Source: an uncultured Nostocoides sp. (GTDB lineage Bacteria > Actinomycetota > Actinomycetes > Actinomycetales > Dermatophilaceae). Taken from it: 64,000 nucleotides of DNA. The stretch's first letter is position 1. Each line of letters opens with the position of its first letter. Shown here one piece after another: positions 17,699 to 28,612 of the stretch. The translations under genes were made by a program, and so were the position numbers. The stretch is from contig CALMQX010000027.1 in assembly GCA_937873315.1 (NCBI GenBank), positions 49,721-113,720 on the forward strand, read 5' to 3'. The notes below the pieces were generated by a model that did no database searches, was not told where the DNA came from, and saw only the letters and a program-made list of their open reading frames with translations.

Positions 17699-18497
17699 CG
17701 CTGCGCTGAGCGACCGCGAAAACGCGTCGGAACGGGAAGAGCACACCTTCCGCAGTGACGGGATACGCCTCGGCAAGCCGGTCTTCGTAGGCCGCAAGGA
17801 AGCTCGCCCGCTCGTCCTCCTCGGTGAGCAAGGCCAGCAGCGGGCGCAGGCCCGTCGATGACACCCAGGTCAGCACCGGATGCCGATCTGCGGCCGGGAG
17901 CACGTGCGTATACGTCGTCTCCCAGGCATCGACCTGGCATCCGAGCCGCGAGAGATAGCGCACATAGGTGGCGGGTTCGCCGACCTGGGGGACCTCGATG
18001 GCCTCCAATAGCTCGTCGGCGCGGGGCTGGGTGGCGGCGGCCTTCCTCATGAGGGCGTGGCTTGGCGCGTCGAAGTTGCCGGGAACCTGAAGCGCCAGCC
18101 AGCCTTCATCGGCGAGGGATGAGACCCAACGATCAAGCAGCGCAAGGTGATTCGGAATCCACTGCAGGGTCGCATTCGACACGATGACATCGATGGACTG
18201 CTCGAGACTGGCTGGATCCCACTCCCTCAAGTCGGCCTGCAGCCACTCGACCCGAGCCTGCGCGTCGAGTTCTCGAGCAGCCGCCAACATGGATCCACTC
18301 GAGTCGACGCCCACGAGCCGGGCCCGTCGCCATCGCTCGGCCAACACCAAGGTGGCCGGCCCGTTCCCGCAGCCGAGATCCGCCACCAGCGCCGGGTCCT
18401 CGCTGCCCACCCGGGCGAGCAGATCGATCAGTGGCCTGGTGCGCTCGTCGCCGAAGCGGGCATATGCCGTGGCATCCCACTCTCCGATATTCCGCAT
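17679..18497 (-). CDS. tam: Trans-aconitate 2-methyltransferase
   Basis: Tam methylates trans-aconitate, a spontaneous isomer of the citric acid cycle intermediate that inhibits aconitase. The 272-residue class I SAM methyltransferase begins EWDATAYARFGDERTRP, has the SAM loop LVADLGCGNGPAT, then VGVDSSGSML and the post-motif QSIDVIVSNATLQWIPNH, and ends with the family's VLFPFRRVFAVA. I start it at the ATG at 18497, preceded by GGGAGAT. It is divergent from a MarR-family gene across a perfect palindrome, the arrangement described for tam and tamR in Streptomyces. Confidence 0.9.
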   Translation of the reverse strand: MRNIGEWDATAYARFGDERTRPLIDLLARVGSEDPALVADLGCGNGPATLVLAERWRRARLVGVDSSGSMLAAARELDAQARVEWLQADLREWDPASLEQSIDVIVSNATLQWIPNHLALLDRWVSSLADEGWLALQVPGNFDAPSHALMRKAAATQPRADELLEAIEVPQVGEPATYVRYLSRLGCQVDAWETTYTHVLPAADRHPVLTWVSSTGLRPLLALLTEEDERASFLAAYEDRLAEAYPVTAEGVLFPFRRVFAVAQRSVSASPA

Positions 18498-18548
18498 GTC
18501 ATCTCCCGGGGTGGCTGGTGGGTTCTGAGTGCCACAATGCCAGCCAGG

Positions 18549-18566
18549 TATCTTGACGTCAAGATA
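18549..18566. promoter_or_regulatory. 18-bp perfect palindrome, predicted TamR operator
   Basis: TATCTTGACGTCAAGATA is self-complementary over all 18 bases and lies between the divergent tam and MarR-family starts, 24 bases before the latter's ATG. TTGACG inside it can act as a -35 element in both directions, so bound protein should block both promoters. MarR/PecS regulators bind 16-18-bp palindromes with a TTGA-TCAA core. Confidence 0.85.
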
Positions 18567-18590
18567 TTTGACGGAGCGTATAGTTGGGGC

Positions 18591-19085
18591 ATGCCCCTGG
18601 ACGACGTCGACCAAATCGTTGCGGCCTGGCGCCGCGAACGTCCCGATGTCGATGTCTCCCCCCTTGAGGTGCTCTCGCGAATCTCTCGCCTGGCTCGCCG
18701 CCTCGACTTGGCTCGTGGCGAGGCATTCGGTGACCGAGGCCTGGATGGGTGGGAATTTGATGTGCTCTCAGCGCTTCGGCGGGCGGGCTCACCATACGAG
18801 CTCTCCCCCGGCCAGTTGGTGGCTGAGACCTTGGTGACCAGCGGGACCATGACCAATCGGGTGGATCGGCTCCTGGGTCGTGGCTTCGTGGAGCGGCACC
18901 CCGACCCGCACGATCGGCGCGGGGTCATCGTGCGTCTCACGCCATCCGGTCGAGCGGCGGTCGATGCGGCACTGGACGATCTACTGGCGCATGAGCGGGC
19001 GATCCTTGCGGCCTTGGATGAGTCCGAGCGCGCTGGCTTGGTGGGCCTGCTGCGGACACTTTCGCGTCCGCTGGAGACCGCCTAG
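18591..19085 (+). CDS. tamR: MarR-family regulator, TamR/PecS type
   Basis: A 164-residue winged-helix repressor. The DNA-binding core is LSPGQLVAETLVTSGTMTNRVDRLLGRGFVERHPDPHDRRGVIVRLT, with the DRRG wing. The N-terminal extension and the RGLDGWEFDVLSALRRAGSP stretch match the PecS/TamR branch, whose Streptomyces member is released from DNA by trans-aconitate and citrate-type ligands and controls tam and aconitase. Placement opposite tam and the palindrome at 18549-18566 support the same role. The symbol rests on this context plus family resemblance. Confidence 0.8.
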   Translation: MPLDDVDQIVAAWRRERPDVDVSPLEVLSRISRLARRLDLARGEAFGDRGLDGWEFDVLSALRRAGSPYELSPGQLVAETLVTSGTMTNRVDRLLGRGFVERHPDPHDRRGVIVRLTPSGRAAVDAALDDLLAHERAILAALDESERAGLVGLLRTLSRPLETA

Positions 19086-19217
19086 GCCCCACAGCGTGGG
19101 TGCGACGCCTGGGCCAGCCAGCCGTGGGCGTGTCGTGCAGCGTGGGTGTGTGGGTGACGCGTTGGCGTGCGCGGGGGCGTAGGACGCTGGGCGGCGTAGG
19201 ACGCTAGGCGCTCGGCG

Positions 19218-21074
19218 TCATTCCACGATCTCGGCGGCCGCCAGCCACTCCAGCTCCAAGCCCTCGCGCTCATCCACGATGTCACGCAACTCGTGGTTCA
19301 GTTCAAGGACGCGAGCATGATCGGTCGCTGCGGCGGCCATCGCATCGTGGACGCGGCTCTCACGTTCGGCCAGACGGGATAGTGATCGCTCGACGCGGGC
19401 CATGACCTTGCGGGCCTCTCGCTGAGCTGCAGGCGTCGCGGCAGGGCCGGGGCTGGCCTGCGCGCCGTCGACACTAGGGTTTCCCGAGTTCTGCGCACTT
19501 AGAAGGTCTTGCGAACTCGGGATTTCGGGGTGACCCCGAAATCCAGAGGCGGATGAATGCCGCAAGCGCAGGTACTCGTCCACCCCGCCAGGCAGGTCGC
19601 GGAGCCGCCCATCCCCCATCAGGGCAACCTGGCGATCGGTCACCCGCTCCAGCAGGTAACGGTCATGCGAGACCACGACCAGGGTGCCCGCCCAGCCATC
19701 GAGAACATCCTCCAGTGAGGTCAGTGTCTCGATATCCAGGTCATTGGTCGGCTCATCGAGGAAGAGCACATTCGGTTCAGCCATGAGCAGCCGGGTCAGC
19801 TGAAGTCGCCGCCGCTCGCCGCCGGAGAGGTCCCGAACCCGGGTCTGCTGGCGCGGCCCCGTGAAGCCCAGGCGCTGGGCCAACTGGGAGGCGCTGAGCT
19901 CCTTGCGTCCCAATCGCACGGTGGATCGAACCATCTCCACCGCCTCGATGACCCGATGGTCCGCGAGCGCCTCCAGCTCGCGCACGTCCTGGGTGAGGAA
20001 GGCCAACTGCACCGTCACGCCGACCTTGCGCTTGCCTGAACTCAAGGGCAGGTCCCCGGAAAGGACACGGAGCAGGGTGGACTTGCCGGCCCCATTGACC
20101 CCGACAAGGCCCAGCCGGTCTCCCGGGCCGAGGTGCCAGGTCACCCGGTTGAGCAACTGCCGATCGCCGAGCGATACGGACGCATCGTGGAGGTCGATGA
20201 CGTCCTTGCCGAGCCGAGCCGCGGCGAAGCGGGCGAGCTCGACGTCATCGCGAGGAGGTGGCTCGTGGGCGATCAGCGCGGTCGCGGCCTCGATCCTGAA
20301 ACGCGGCTTGCTGGTTCGCGCGGGCGCGCCGCGCCGCAGCCAAGCCAATTCCTTGCGCAACAGGTTGTCTCGTCGCTCCGAGGTCACTGCTGCCACGCGA
20401 GCCCGTTCGGCGCGGGCCAGGACGAAGGCGGCATACCCACCCTCGTAGGCATGCACCGCTCCGTCGGCGACCTCCCACGTGCTCGTGGCCACCGCATCCA
20501 GGAACCAGCGGTCATGGGTCACGACCACCAGGGCACTGTCCGAGCGCGTCCGCTGGGCCACCAGGTGCTCAGCAAGCCACGCCACCCCTTCGACATCCAG
20601 ATGGTTCGTGGGCTCATCGAGAATCAGCAGGTCCGGGTCGGCAACCAGTAAAGCGGCCAGCGCAACCCGGCGGCGCTCGCCACCAGAGAGCGGGCCGACG
20701 ACCTGGTCCAGACCGCCGACCAAGGGGGCATGCGATCCACCGAGCAGACCGTCAAGGACCCCACGGATCCGGGCATCGGCCGCCCACTGGTGCTCGGCGA
20801 GATCCCCGAGGACGACATCGCGCACCGACGCATCGGCGGCGAGCTCATCAGCTTGGCCCAGCACGCCGATACTCAGGCCGCCGGTCCAGGCCACCCGGCC
20901 GGAGTCCACCTCGCGCCGGCCCGACAACACCGAGAGCAGCGTGGTCTTGCCGCCCCCATTGCGGCCCACTACGCCGATACGCTCGCCACCGCCGACGCCA
21001 AGGGACACCGCGTCGAGGACTGCAGCTGTGCCGAGCGCGACTGACGCACGCTCGACGGAGACGAGATTGGCCAC
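19218..21074 (-). CDS. ABC-F ATPase, Uup-like
   Basis: A soluble 618-residue protein with two ABC cassettes and no membrane domain, acting at the ribosome. Cassette one has GVVGRNGGGKTTLLS, LSGGERRRVALAALL and LLILDEPTNHLD; cassette two has GLVGVNGAGKSTLLRV, LSGGERRRLQLTRLL and VLFLDEPTNDLD. The C-terminal 70 residues are a charged coiled coil as in Uup. Between cassette two and this coil is a stretch reading SASGFRGHPEIPSS that is encoded by a palindrome-bearing repeat also found at 34724-34813, so it looks like an in-frame insertion. The GTG start lies one base after the ispE stop, giving coupling. Whether it gives antibiotic resistance or general translation rescue cannot be told. Confidence 0.93.
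   Translation of the reverse strand: MANLVSVERASVALGTAAVLDAVSLGVGGGERIGVVGRNGGGKTTLLSVLSGRREVDSGRVAWTGGLSIGVLGQADELAADASVRDVVLGDLAEHQWAADARIRGVLDGLLGGSHAPLVGGLDQVVGPLSGGERRRVALAALLVADPDLLILDEPTNHLDVEGVAWLAEHLVAQRTRSDSALVVVTHDRWFLDAVATSTWEVADGAVHAYEGGYAAFVLARAERARVAAVTSERRDNLLRKELAWLRRGAPARTSKPRFRIEAATALIAHEPPPRDDVELARFAAARLGKDVIDLHDASVSLGDRQLLNRVTWHLGPGDRLGLVGVNGAGKSTLLRVLSGDLPLSSGKRKVGVTVQLAFLTQDVRELEALADHRVIEAVEMVRSTVRLGRKELSASQLAQRLGFTGPRQQTRVRDLSGGERRRLQLTRLLMAEPNVLFLDEPTNDLDIETLTSLEDVLDGWAGTLVVVSHDRYLLERVTDRQVALMGDGRLRDLPGGVDEYLRLRHSSASGFRGHPEIPSSQDLLSAQNSGNPSVDGAQASPGPAATPAAQREARKVMARVERSLSRLAERESRVHDAMAAAATDHARVLELNHELRDIVDEREGLELEWLAAAEIVE
19467..19556 (-). repeat. Palindrome-bearing interspersed repeat, copy 1 (inside the ABC-F gene)
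   Basis: A 25-base near-perfect palindrome at 19520-19544 (GGATTTCGGGG, central TGA, CCCCGAAATCC) is identical, on the reverse strand, to 34736-34760. Homology continues without gaps for about 53 bases past the palindrome (about 33 identical by eye) and roughly 10 bases before it. A second stem, CCCGAGTTC with GAACTCGGG, flanks it here. It stays in frame with the host gene. Confidence 0.8.
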
Positions 21075-21075
21075 C

Positions 21076-22008
21076 TCAGTCGACGCGTGCCGGGAGGACG
21101 TGGGCACCGTGAGCAGGTCCGGTCGCCCGTCGAACATCGGCGGCGACCCCGCTCGCGGTCAACGCCACGGCGAGATCGATGCCCGCCTCGGCGTTTGCCA
21201 CGAGGAAGGCCACAGTCGGGCCAGAGCCCGAGACGACTCCACCCAAGGCGCCTTCGTCCAGGCCTGCCTGGAGGATTTCGCCGAGCTGCGGTCGCAGGGA
21301 GATCGCGGCGGGCTGGAGGTCGTTGCGCAGGCACTGAGCCACCTGCCGGGGGTCCCCGGACCGCAAGGCCGCCATGAGCGCTGGCGTGGGCTCAGGTTCA
21401 GGGATCACGGCATCTGCCCGCAGGCGGTCGCACTCGGCATACACCGCCGGTGTGGACATGCCCTCCTCGCTGAGGGCAAAGACCCAGTGATAGGTCCCCC
21501 GAGAGAGCACCGGCGCCAGGAGTTCTCCGCGGCCAGACCCCATGGCCGTTCCACCAGCAATGAGGAAGGGCACATCGGAACCCAGCTCGCTGGCCATGGA
21601 CTCGAGCTCTTCGCGCTCCCAACCCAGGGAGTACAGGTGCTCGCAGGCAACCAGCGCAGCCGCCGCATCGGCCGAACCGCCAGCCATCCCGCCGGCTACC
21701 GGGATGCCCTTGCGAATGGTGATGTGGACGGGGTCCTCTTCGTCAGCATGCGCCGCGAGCAACATGGCGGCCCGTAGCGCGAGATTGTCCCTATTGGTCG
21801 GGACACCCGCTGCGAGTTCGCCGGTCACCGTCACGCCCCATTCATCGGCGAAGGCGACGGTGACCTCGTCGTGCACGCTCACGGCGTGGTAGACCGTGGA
21901 CAGCGAGTGATAGCCGTCGGCACGCAGCGGACCGACGAGGAGTTCGAGATTGACCTTGGCGGGCACCCGGACGGTCACCGGCGGTGGGTCCGAGTGCGCT
22001 GAGGTCAT
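21076..22008 (-). CDS. ispE: 4-diphosphocytidyl-2-C-methyl-D-erythritol kinase
   Basis: IspE phosphorylates CDP-methylerythritol in the MEP route to isoprenoids, which also supplies the undecaprenyl carrier for cell-wall and exopolysaccharide units. The 310-residue GHMP kinase has the substrate strand VRVPAKVNLELLVGPLRADGYH, the ATP loop IPVAGGMAGGSADAAAAL, and the late glycine motif GGVVSGSGPTVAFLV. It follows rsmA with a nine-base gap and precedes the ABC-F gene by one base, all leftward. The rsmA-ispE pairing is widely conserved in actinobacteria. Confidence 0.96.
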   Translation of the reverse strand: MTSAHSDPPPVTVRVPAKVNLELLVGPLRADGYHSLSTVYHAVSVHDEVTVAFADEWGVTVTGELAAGVPTNRDNLALRAAMLLAAHADEEDPVHITIRKGIPVAGGMAGGSADAAAALVACEHLYSLGWEREELESMASELGSDVPFLIAGGTAMGSGRGELLAPVLSRGTYHWVFALSEEGMSTPAVYAECDRLRADAVIPEPEPTPALMAALRSGDPRQVAQCLRNDLQPAAISLRPQLGEILQAGLDEGALGGVVSGSGPTVAFLVANAEAGIDLAVALTASGVAADVRRATGPAHGAHVLPARVD

Positions 22009-22017
22009 GCACTTACC

Positions 22018-22884
22018 CTAGTCAGACCCGGCCGTATGCCGTGCGGCCGCGATTCGCGCGAAGGCCTCCACGTCGAGTTGCTCACCGCGCGTGCGCGGAT
22101 CGATTCCCGCCGCACGCAGGCAGTCCTCGGCAGCGGCAGGGCTCCCGGCCCACCCGGCTAGGGCCGCCCGTAGGGTCTTGCGCCGTTGGGCAAAGGCCGC
22201 ATCGATGCACGCGAACACCTCGGCGCGGGTGGCAGTCGTCACCGGCGGATCGCGCCGCACCAGGGACACCAAGCCGGAGTCGACATTGGGCACCGGCCAG
22301 AAGACCGAGCGGGGCACATTCCCGGCCAGCGACACCTCGCAGAACCAGGCGGCCTTGACCGAGGGCACACCGTAGATCTTGGATCCCGGCTTCGCCGCGA
22401 GTCGCTCAGCGACCTCCAACTGGACCATCACCAGGATTCGCTCAATGCTGGGGAAGAGCTCGAGGAAGCGCAGCACCACGGGGACCGAGATGTTGTACGG
22501 CAGGTTGGCGACCAGCGCAGTGGGCGCTGGACCGGCAAGCTCATTGACGGCCAGCGCATCGGCGTGGACGACCCTCAGCCGATCGGCATACCTGCTCGCC
22601 AGGGTGTCCACCGTCGCAGGCAAAGCCCCCGCGAGGACCGGGTCCACCTCCACCGCGATCACCCCAGCAACCTCGGGCAGAAGCGCCAGCGTGAGGGAGC
22701 CGAGCCCGGGCCCCACTTCGACCACGATGTCCTGCGGACCGACCCCGGCCACTCGCACGATGCGTCGCACGGTGTTGGCATCGACCACGAAGTTCTGCCC
22801 CCACTGCTTGGTCGGACGGATCCCCAGGCGCGCAGCCAACTCACGGATGTGCGCGGCACCCAGCATGGTCGGCGGATCAGTCAC
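22018..22884 (-). CDS. rsmA: 16S rRNA dimethyladenosine transferase
   Basis: RsmA (KsgA) dimethylates two adjacent adenines in helix 45 of 16S rRNA late in small-subunit assembly. The 288-residue enzyme shows [18 protein letters not shown], the SAM loop [16 protein letters not shown], the catalytic [15 protein letters not shown] and the RNA-binding [13 protein letters not shown] use the GTG at 22884; an in-frame region upstream adds residues without family similarity. It lies downstream of rpfB beyond a hairpin at 22947-22988, so it may have its own promoter in the short gap. Confidence 0.95.
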   Translation of the reverse strand: MTDPPTMLGAAHIRELAARLGIRPTKQWGQNFVVDANTVRRIVRVAGVGPQDIVVEVGPGLGSLTLALLPEVAGVIAVEVDPVLAGALPATVDTLASRYADRLRVVHADALAVNELAGPAPTALVANLPYNISVPVVLRFLELFPSIERILVMVQLEVAERLAAKPGSKIYGVPSVKAAWFCEVSLAGNVPRSVFWPVPNVDSGLVSLVRRDPPVTTATRAEVFACIDAAFAQRRKTLRAALAGWAGSPAAAEDCLRAAGIDPRTRGEQLDVEAFARIAAARHTAGSD

Positions 22885-22946
22885 GCTGGCACTGTACGGG
22901 CAAGCGACCGTCTGCAGCATCCCGCCCGAAACGCCGTGAGGGAATA

Positions 22947-22988
22947 CCGATGGGCCCGGCTCTCCACAAGGCGAACCGGGCCCATCGG
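22947..22988 (-). terminator. Terminator after rpfB
   Basis: CCGATGGGCCCGG pairs perfectly with CCGGGCCCATCGG (13 bp) around a 16-base loop that can pair further. It starts 17 bases past the rpfB stop and separates rpfB from rsmA. Confidence 0.85.
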
Positions 22989-23004
22989 CAGACGGCAGGG
23001 TGGC

Positions 23005-24234
<1,230 letters not shown>

Positions 24235-24348
24235 TTAGGGGCGGTCCCGACCCGAGTTGCGCGGGGGTCTCGGCCCCGGCTTTCCCCTCCACCATGCAGG
24301 AGACGCCAGAAAAAGGTCAAGTTTTGGTAACGACGACCGCGTCACAGT

Positions 24349-24404
24349 GGCCAGTCACCACGGGCCGATCACCAGGGGCCAGTCACCACGGGCCAGTCAC
24401 CACG
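24349..24404. repeat. 14-bp tandem repeat across the tatD stop
   Basis: Four units of GGCCAGTCACCACG run in exact 14-base register (24349-24362, 24363-24376, 24377-24390, 24391-24404); the second is variant. The last unit contains the tatD stop codon (24397-24399), so the array begins in the final codons of tatD and runs into the rpfB upstream region. Confidence 0.85.
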
Positions 24405-25236
24405 GGCCATAGAGGCGTTCGGCCGTCTGTGTGGTCACCGCGCACAGTTCCGCCACGGAGACGCCCAGCACCTGCGCCATCACCCGCACGGTGACCGGCA
24501 TCAGGTGCGGTGCATTGCTGGCACCACGCCAGGGATGTGGCGTGAGATAGGGAGCGTCGGTCTCCACCAGAACCTGCTCGATCGGAGTCACCGCCAGGGC
24601 ATCACGCAGCGATTGTGCGCTCTTGAAGGTCACCGTCCCACTGAACGAGAGCACATAACCCCGCTCCGCGCACTCGCGCGCCATCGCCTGATCCCCGCTG
24701 AAGCAGTGCAGGACCGTATGCCGCGGCGCGCCCTCGCGCGCCAGGATGCTCAGCACGTCATCGTGTGCATCACGGTCATGGATTTGCAGGACCTTGTCGA
24801 GCCGCTTGGCCAGATCGATATGCCACCTGAATGAATCCTGCTGCGCTGCAACGCCTTCCGTGCCCGTGCGGAAGTAGTCCAAGCCGGTCTCCCCGATCAC
24901 CCGCACCCGAGGGTCGGCACTGATTCGCTCAATCTCGGCGTATGCCGCCCCCAACTCGCCGCGAGCGGCAAGGCGCGGCGCCTCATTCGGATGCAGCGCC
25001 ACCCCAGCGAGTACCGCCGGATACCGATGCGCAATCTCCACCGCGAAGGCCGCCGAGGGCACATCGCAGCCGATCTGGACGACGCGCTCGACGCCTACCG
25101 CTGCGGCCTGAGCGAGCACCGCACCGAGCGATTCGATCGTGACCGCTTGCTCGTCCCGCGAGATATCCAGATGGGTGTGATTATCGACCACCGGTAGCGG
25201 CAGCGGGTCTGGCAGCGGGGGCTGGGCGCGGCTCAC
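24397..25236 (-). CDS. tatD: TatD-family metal-dependent deoxyribonuclease
   Basis: A 279-residue TIM-barrel hydrolase. Metal and catalytic residues are visible in DNHTHLD (residues 17-23), VALHPNEAPR, VIGETGLDYFR, IHDRDAHDD, HCFSGD and VETDAPYLTPHPWRG. TatD proteins act as 3'-5' exonucleases on damaged DNA; the in vivo role is not settled. The start follows metG by nine bases, so metG and tatD are co-transcribed, and rpfB follows, as in mycobacteria. Its final codons Gly-Pro-Trp-stop lie in a 14-bp tandem repeat. Confidence 0.95.
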   Translation of the reverse strand: MSRAQPPLPDPLPLPVVDNHTHLDISRDEQAVTIESLGAVLAQAAAVGVERVVQIGCDVPSAAFAVEIAHRYPAVLAGVALHPNEAPRLAARGELGAAYAEIERISADPRVRVIGETGLDYFRTGTEGVAAQQDSFRWHIDLAKRLDKVLQIHDRDAHDDVLSILAREGAPRHTVLHCFSGDQAMARECAERGYVLSFSGTVTFKSAQSLRDALAVTPIEQVLVETDAPYLTPHPWRGASNAPHLMPVTVRVMAQVLGVSVAELCAVTTQTAERLYGPW

Positions 25237-25245
25237 GGCATGGAC

Positions 25246-27036
25246 TCAGGCCAGGCCGAGCTCGGCGTCGATCACGGACTCGTCGAGCTTGGCGAAGACC
25301 GGGGCGGGCTTGTTGATCGCCGTCCCGACCGCCACCGGCGCCGAGCACCACCGCGGGGTCGCGGCATAGTCGCCGGTGATGACCGGGTAGGAACGGTCTG
25401 CATCCTCGTCCAGGCCGTTGACGCTCACCAGCGACGGCATGGGGACAAACTCTCCGGTCCCGCCCAGGGCCAGGTGCACCCGGTTGGCAGCGTGCGGCAT
25501 GAAGGGCGACAGGATCGTGTTCAGATCGCTCACACACTGGATCAAGGTATGCAGCACGGTGGCTAGGCGCTCACGCTCGTGCTCGCCCTTGAGTTTGAAG
25601 GGCTCGGTCCGGGAGACATAGGCATTGACCTCCCCGACGACGCGCATGGCCTCTCCGATGGCAGCTTTGACCCGCTGACGAGCCAGATAGTCGCCGACGG
25701 TGTCGAAGGCACCCTGCACGGTGGCCAGGACTGCCTCATCCACCGGCTCAAGAGCGCCCGGGGCCGGGATCTCACCGAAGGACTTGGCCACCATGGCGGC
25801 GGTACGCGAGACCAGATTGCCCCAGCCTGCCACCAACTCAGAGTTATTGCGCTGCACGAAGTCACGCCAGGTGAACGCGGAGTCCTGACTCTCCGGGCCG
25901 GCGGCACAGATGAAGTAGCGCAGCCCATCGGGACCATAGGTGTCCAGCACGTGCCGCACGTAGATCACGTCGCCGCGGGAGGTGGAGAACTGCTTGTCGC
26001 CAAAGGTGAGGTACTCGGACGAGACCACCTCAGTGGGCAGATTCAGTTCGCCGAAGATGCCCGGCGACCCGCCTCGGTCACCGCGACCGGCATACCCCAG
26101 GAGCTCTGCCGGCCAGATCTGAGAGTGGAAGGTGATGTTGTCCTTGCCCATGAAGTAGTACGACACCGCCTCCGGGTCATTCCACCACTCACGCCAACGC
26201 TCCGGGTCCCCGCTGCGCCGAGCCCACTCGATCGAAGCCGAGAGGTAGCCGATGACCGCGTCGAACCAGACATACAGACGCTTGCTCGGGTTCTCCCGCC
26301 AGCCGTCCAGAGGCACCGGAATGCCCCAGTCGATGTCTCTGGTCATCGCCCGAGGCTTGATGTCGTCCAGGATGTTCAGCGAGAACTTGATGACATTGGG
26401 CCGCCAGGTCCCCGATGCCTCGCGCTCCTCGAGCCAGGTCCGCAGGGCGCCGGCCAGCGCAGGCAGGTCGAGGAAGAAGTGCTGAGTCTCGATGAACTGC
26501 GGCGTCTCGCCGTTCACCTTGCTGCGGGGCGAGATCAACTCCTCCGGCTCAAGCTGGTTGCCGCAGTTGTCGCATTGATCGCCGCGCGCCTCGGCGTACC
26601 CGCAGATCGGACAGGTGCCCTCGATATAGCGGTCCGGCAGCGTCCGCCCCGTCGAGGGCGAGATCGCCCCATGCTGGGTGCGCTCCACCATGTAGCCGTT
26701 CTCCCAGACCCGGCGGAAGAGCTCCTGCGCCACCGCATAGTGATTGACGGTGGTGGTCCGGGTGTACAGGTCATAGGTGCAGCCCAGGTCGGTCAACTCA
26801 GCGGCGATGATCGCGTGGTTGCGGTCGACGAGTTCGCCGGGGGTGACCCCCTCCTTGTCGGCGAGGACCAAGATGGGGGTGCCGTGCTCATCCGATCCGC
26901 TCACCATGAGCACGTCATGGCCCGCCATCCGCATGTATCGGCTGAAGACGTCCGAGGGCACGGCAAAGCCGGCGACATGGCCGAGATGACGAGGACCGTT
27001 GGCGTAGGGCCAGGCAACGGAGGTGAGCACCTTCAT
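25246..27036 (-). CDS. metG: Methionyl-tRNA synthetase
   Basis: MetG charges tRNA-Met. The 596-residue class I enzyme has the HIGH-type motif [11 protein letters not shown] near residue 12, a four-cysteine zinc knuckle [18 protein letters not shown] (about 142-159), and the KMSKS equivalent [12 protein letters not shown], in which the loop reads QFSTS. It ends without the C-terminal tRNA-binding domain of the E. coli enzyme. I use the ATG at 27036, preceded by AGGA nine bases upstream, rather than three codons earlier. It heads the metG-tatD unit. Confidence 0.96.
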   Translation of the reverse strand: MKVLTSVAWPYANGPRHLGHVAGFAVPSDVFSRYMRMAGHDVLMVSGSDEHGTPILVLADKEGVTPGELVDRNHAIIAAELTDLGCTYDLYTRTTTVNHYAVAQELFRRVWENGYMVERTQHGAISPSTGRTLPDRYIEGTCPICGYAEARGDQCDNCGNQLEPEELISPRSKVNGETPQFIETQHFFLDLPALAGALRTWLEEREASGTWRPNVIKFSLNILDDIKPRAMTRDIDWGIPVPLDGWRENPSKRLYVWFDAVIGYLSASIEWARRSGDPERWREWWNDPEAVSYYFMGKDNITFHSQIWPAELLGYAGRGDRGGSPGIFGELNLPTEVVSSEYLTFGDKQFSTSRGDVIYVRHVLDTYGPDGLRYFICAAGPESQDSAFTWRDFVQRNNSELVAGWGNLVSRTAAMVAKSFGEIPAPGALEPVDEAVLATVQGAFDTVGDYLARQRVKAAIGEAMRVVGEVNAYVSRTEPFKLKGEHERERLATVLHTLIQCVSDLNTILSPFMPHAANRVHLALGGTGEFVPMPSLVSVNGLDEDADRSYPVITGDYAATPRWCSAPVAVGTAINKPAPVFAKLDESVIDAELGLA

Positions 27037-27163
27037 GGCCCACATCCTAGGAGTGGCTCGCCGATGCCATTTCTCCCCTGCGCCGGTGGGTGCCGGGATT
27101 AGGCTCGCTGGTGGCCAGTGTTATGCGTAGGGCGCCGACCATCGTGGTCGGCCGACGAAAGGT

Positions 27164-27793
27164 ATGCCGGTGCTTGCAGCACTCACGGGGGCGGGGCTTT
27201 CCGCCGCGGCAGGCTTCAACGCCTACATCCCCTTCCTCATCGTCGCGCTCTTTGCGCGGTTCACCGACTACATCACCCTGCCCGCCGAGTTCGCCTGGAT
27301 CGAGAGCAACTGGGCGATCGGTATCGGTGTGGTCCTGCTGCTGGCCGAGGTTGTCCTCGACAAGATCCCAGCGATCGACACGGTGAATGACACCATCCAG
27401 ACCTTCATCCGCCCCAGCATGGGCGGGCTGATCTTTGCGGCCACGAATGCCGCCGACAACCTCGATAACTCCACGACCATGACCGATCACCCCTGGATCG
27501 GCGTGGTCCTCGGCATGCTCGTCTCTGGCCTGGTGCATTCAGGCAAGATGGCGGCGCGCCCGGTGATCAACGCCGGCACCTTGGGAGCCGGCGCCCCGGT
27601 GGTCTCGACGGTCGAAGATGGCGCCTCCGTGGGCTTGTCGATCATTGCCATCCTCTTCCCGATCCTGGTGATCCTCGTCCTGATCCTGCTCGCGTGGCTG
27701 ATCATCTGGGTGTGGATTCGGGTACGGCGGTGGCGCGCTTCCCGGGAAGCCTCGTCGGCCAGGTCGACCTCAATCCGGCCCAGCACGTCGTAA
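27164..27793 (+). CDS. DUF4126 membrane protein
   Basis: A 209-residue integral membrane protein of unknown function. It begins LTGAGLSAAAGFNAYIPFLIVAL, the signature stretch of DUF4126, has about five hydrophobic segments, and ends in a very hydrophobic helix (IIAILFPILVILVLILLAWLI) followed by an Arg-rich tail. It is divergent from metG with a 127-base gap and ends at a strong terminator. It has no visible partner. Confidence 0.8.
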   Translation: MPVLAALTGAGLSAAAGFNAYIPFLIVALFARFTDYITLPAEFAWIESNWAIGIGVVLLLAEVVLDKIPAIDTVNDTIQTFIRPSMGGLIFAATNAADNLDNSTTMTDHPWIGVVLGMLVSGLVHSGKMAARPVINAGTLGAGAPVVSTVEDGASVGLSIIAILFPILVILVLILLAWLIIWVWIRVRRWRASREASSARSTSIRPSTS

Positions 27794-27796
27794 GCC

Positions 27797-27841
27797 CATG
27801 AAGCAGGGCCCCGGTCGCCGTGACCGGGGCCCTGCTTCATG
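27797..27841. terminator. Bidirectional terminator
   Basis: A perfect 20-bp stem with a GCCGT loop lies four bases after the DUF4126 stop and ten bases past the stop of the convergent lipoprotein gene. It serves both. Confidence 0.92.
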
Positions 27842-27850
27842 ACCACTCGG

Positions 27851-28612
27851 TCAGGGGGTGACGATGTCCTTCTTGGCAGGCGCTGCGATCTTGGGCGCCA
27901 CATTCCACCCCGAGAAGGCGAACTCACCCGGCGACGACTTCGGCCCAACGATCTTGAGCAACTGGTTCTTGCCATCGGCCGAAACAAAGAGTTGGCCAGC
28001 TCCCTGCGCGCCGAGCACCCAGGCGTCGGTGTCCCCCAGCCGCTGCTGCTGCACCGGGGTGAGCAGGCTCTCAAAAGCCGACAACTCTGGGTCGGAGAAC
28101 ATCTCCTTGAGGATTGCGCCGACCTGGAAGTCGCCCAATTCCTTGGCCGCTGCCTCCTCGATGACGACGTACTTCCCCTTGAGCGCCTTGGCGGCATCAG
28201 CGCCAGCCTGCTCGGTCCAGAAGGCCTGGTCACCAGTCATGTAGTAGGTCTTGTTCACCGTGACGATGGTGACCTCGCCTTGAGTCCCGCCGAGGTCGAG
28301 TGTGGCGCGCTGAGGGTCGCCGTCGGTCTCGCCAGTGATCGTCACACCCATGGTTTGGCTGTCGGTCGTGACCGTCCCCACCATCGTGGCCGAGGTGGCT
28401 GCGAGCGCCTCCTTGCGGACGTTGGCCCACACCTCCTTCGCGCTGGGCCCCTCACCGGTCTGCGTCGCGGAGCTGCTGCTGCCCGGCTCGCTCGATGACG
28501 GTGCCGGGGTCGTCGAGGTGCTCCCGGTGCTGCCGCTACAGGAGGCCAGAAGCCCCGCACAGAGCAGCGCAGCGCCCACAGACAAGGGCCCACGGAGGAT
28601 GGGTTGGGACAT
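27851..28612 (-). CDS. Lipoprotein, LppX/LprAFG type
   Basis: A 253-residue exported lipoprotein. The signal peptide ends in the lipobox LLASC (lipidated cysteine near residue 25), followed by a Ser/Thr-rich linker and then a single alpha/beta domain, VWANVRKEALAATSATMVGTVTTD through FAFSGWNVAPKI, resembling the LppX/LprG fold that carries lipids across the envelope of actinobacteria. An AAAGGTG ribosome site precedes the ATG at 28612; a TTG one codon earlier is possible. It is divergent from the CPBP protease gene by 84 bases. Cargo is unknown. Confidence 0.8.
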   Translation of the reverse strand: MSQPILRGPLSVGAALLCAGLLASCSGSTGSTSTTPAPSSSEPGSSSSATQTGEGPSAKEVWANVRKEALAATSATMVGTVTTDSQTMGVTITGETDGDPQRATLDLGGTQGEVTIVTVNKTYYMTGDQAFWTEQAGADAAKALKGKYVVIEEAAAKELGDFQVGAILKEMFSDPELSAFESLLTPVQQQRLGDTDAWVLGAQGAGQLFVSADGKNQLLKIVGPKSSPGEFAFSGWNVAPKIAAPAKKDIVTP

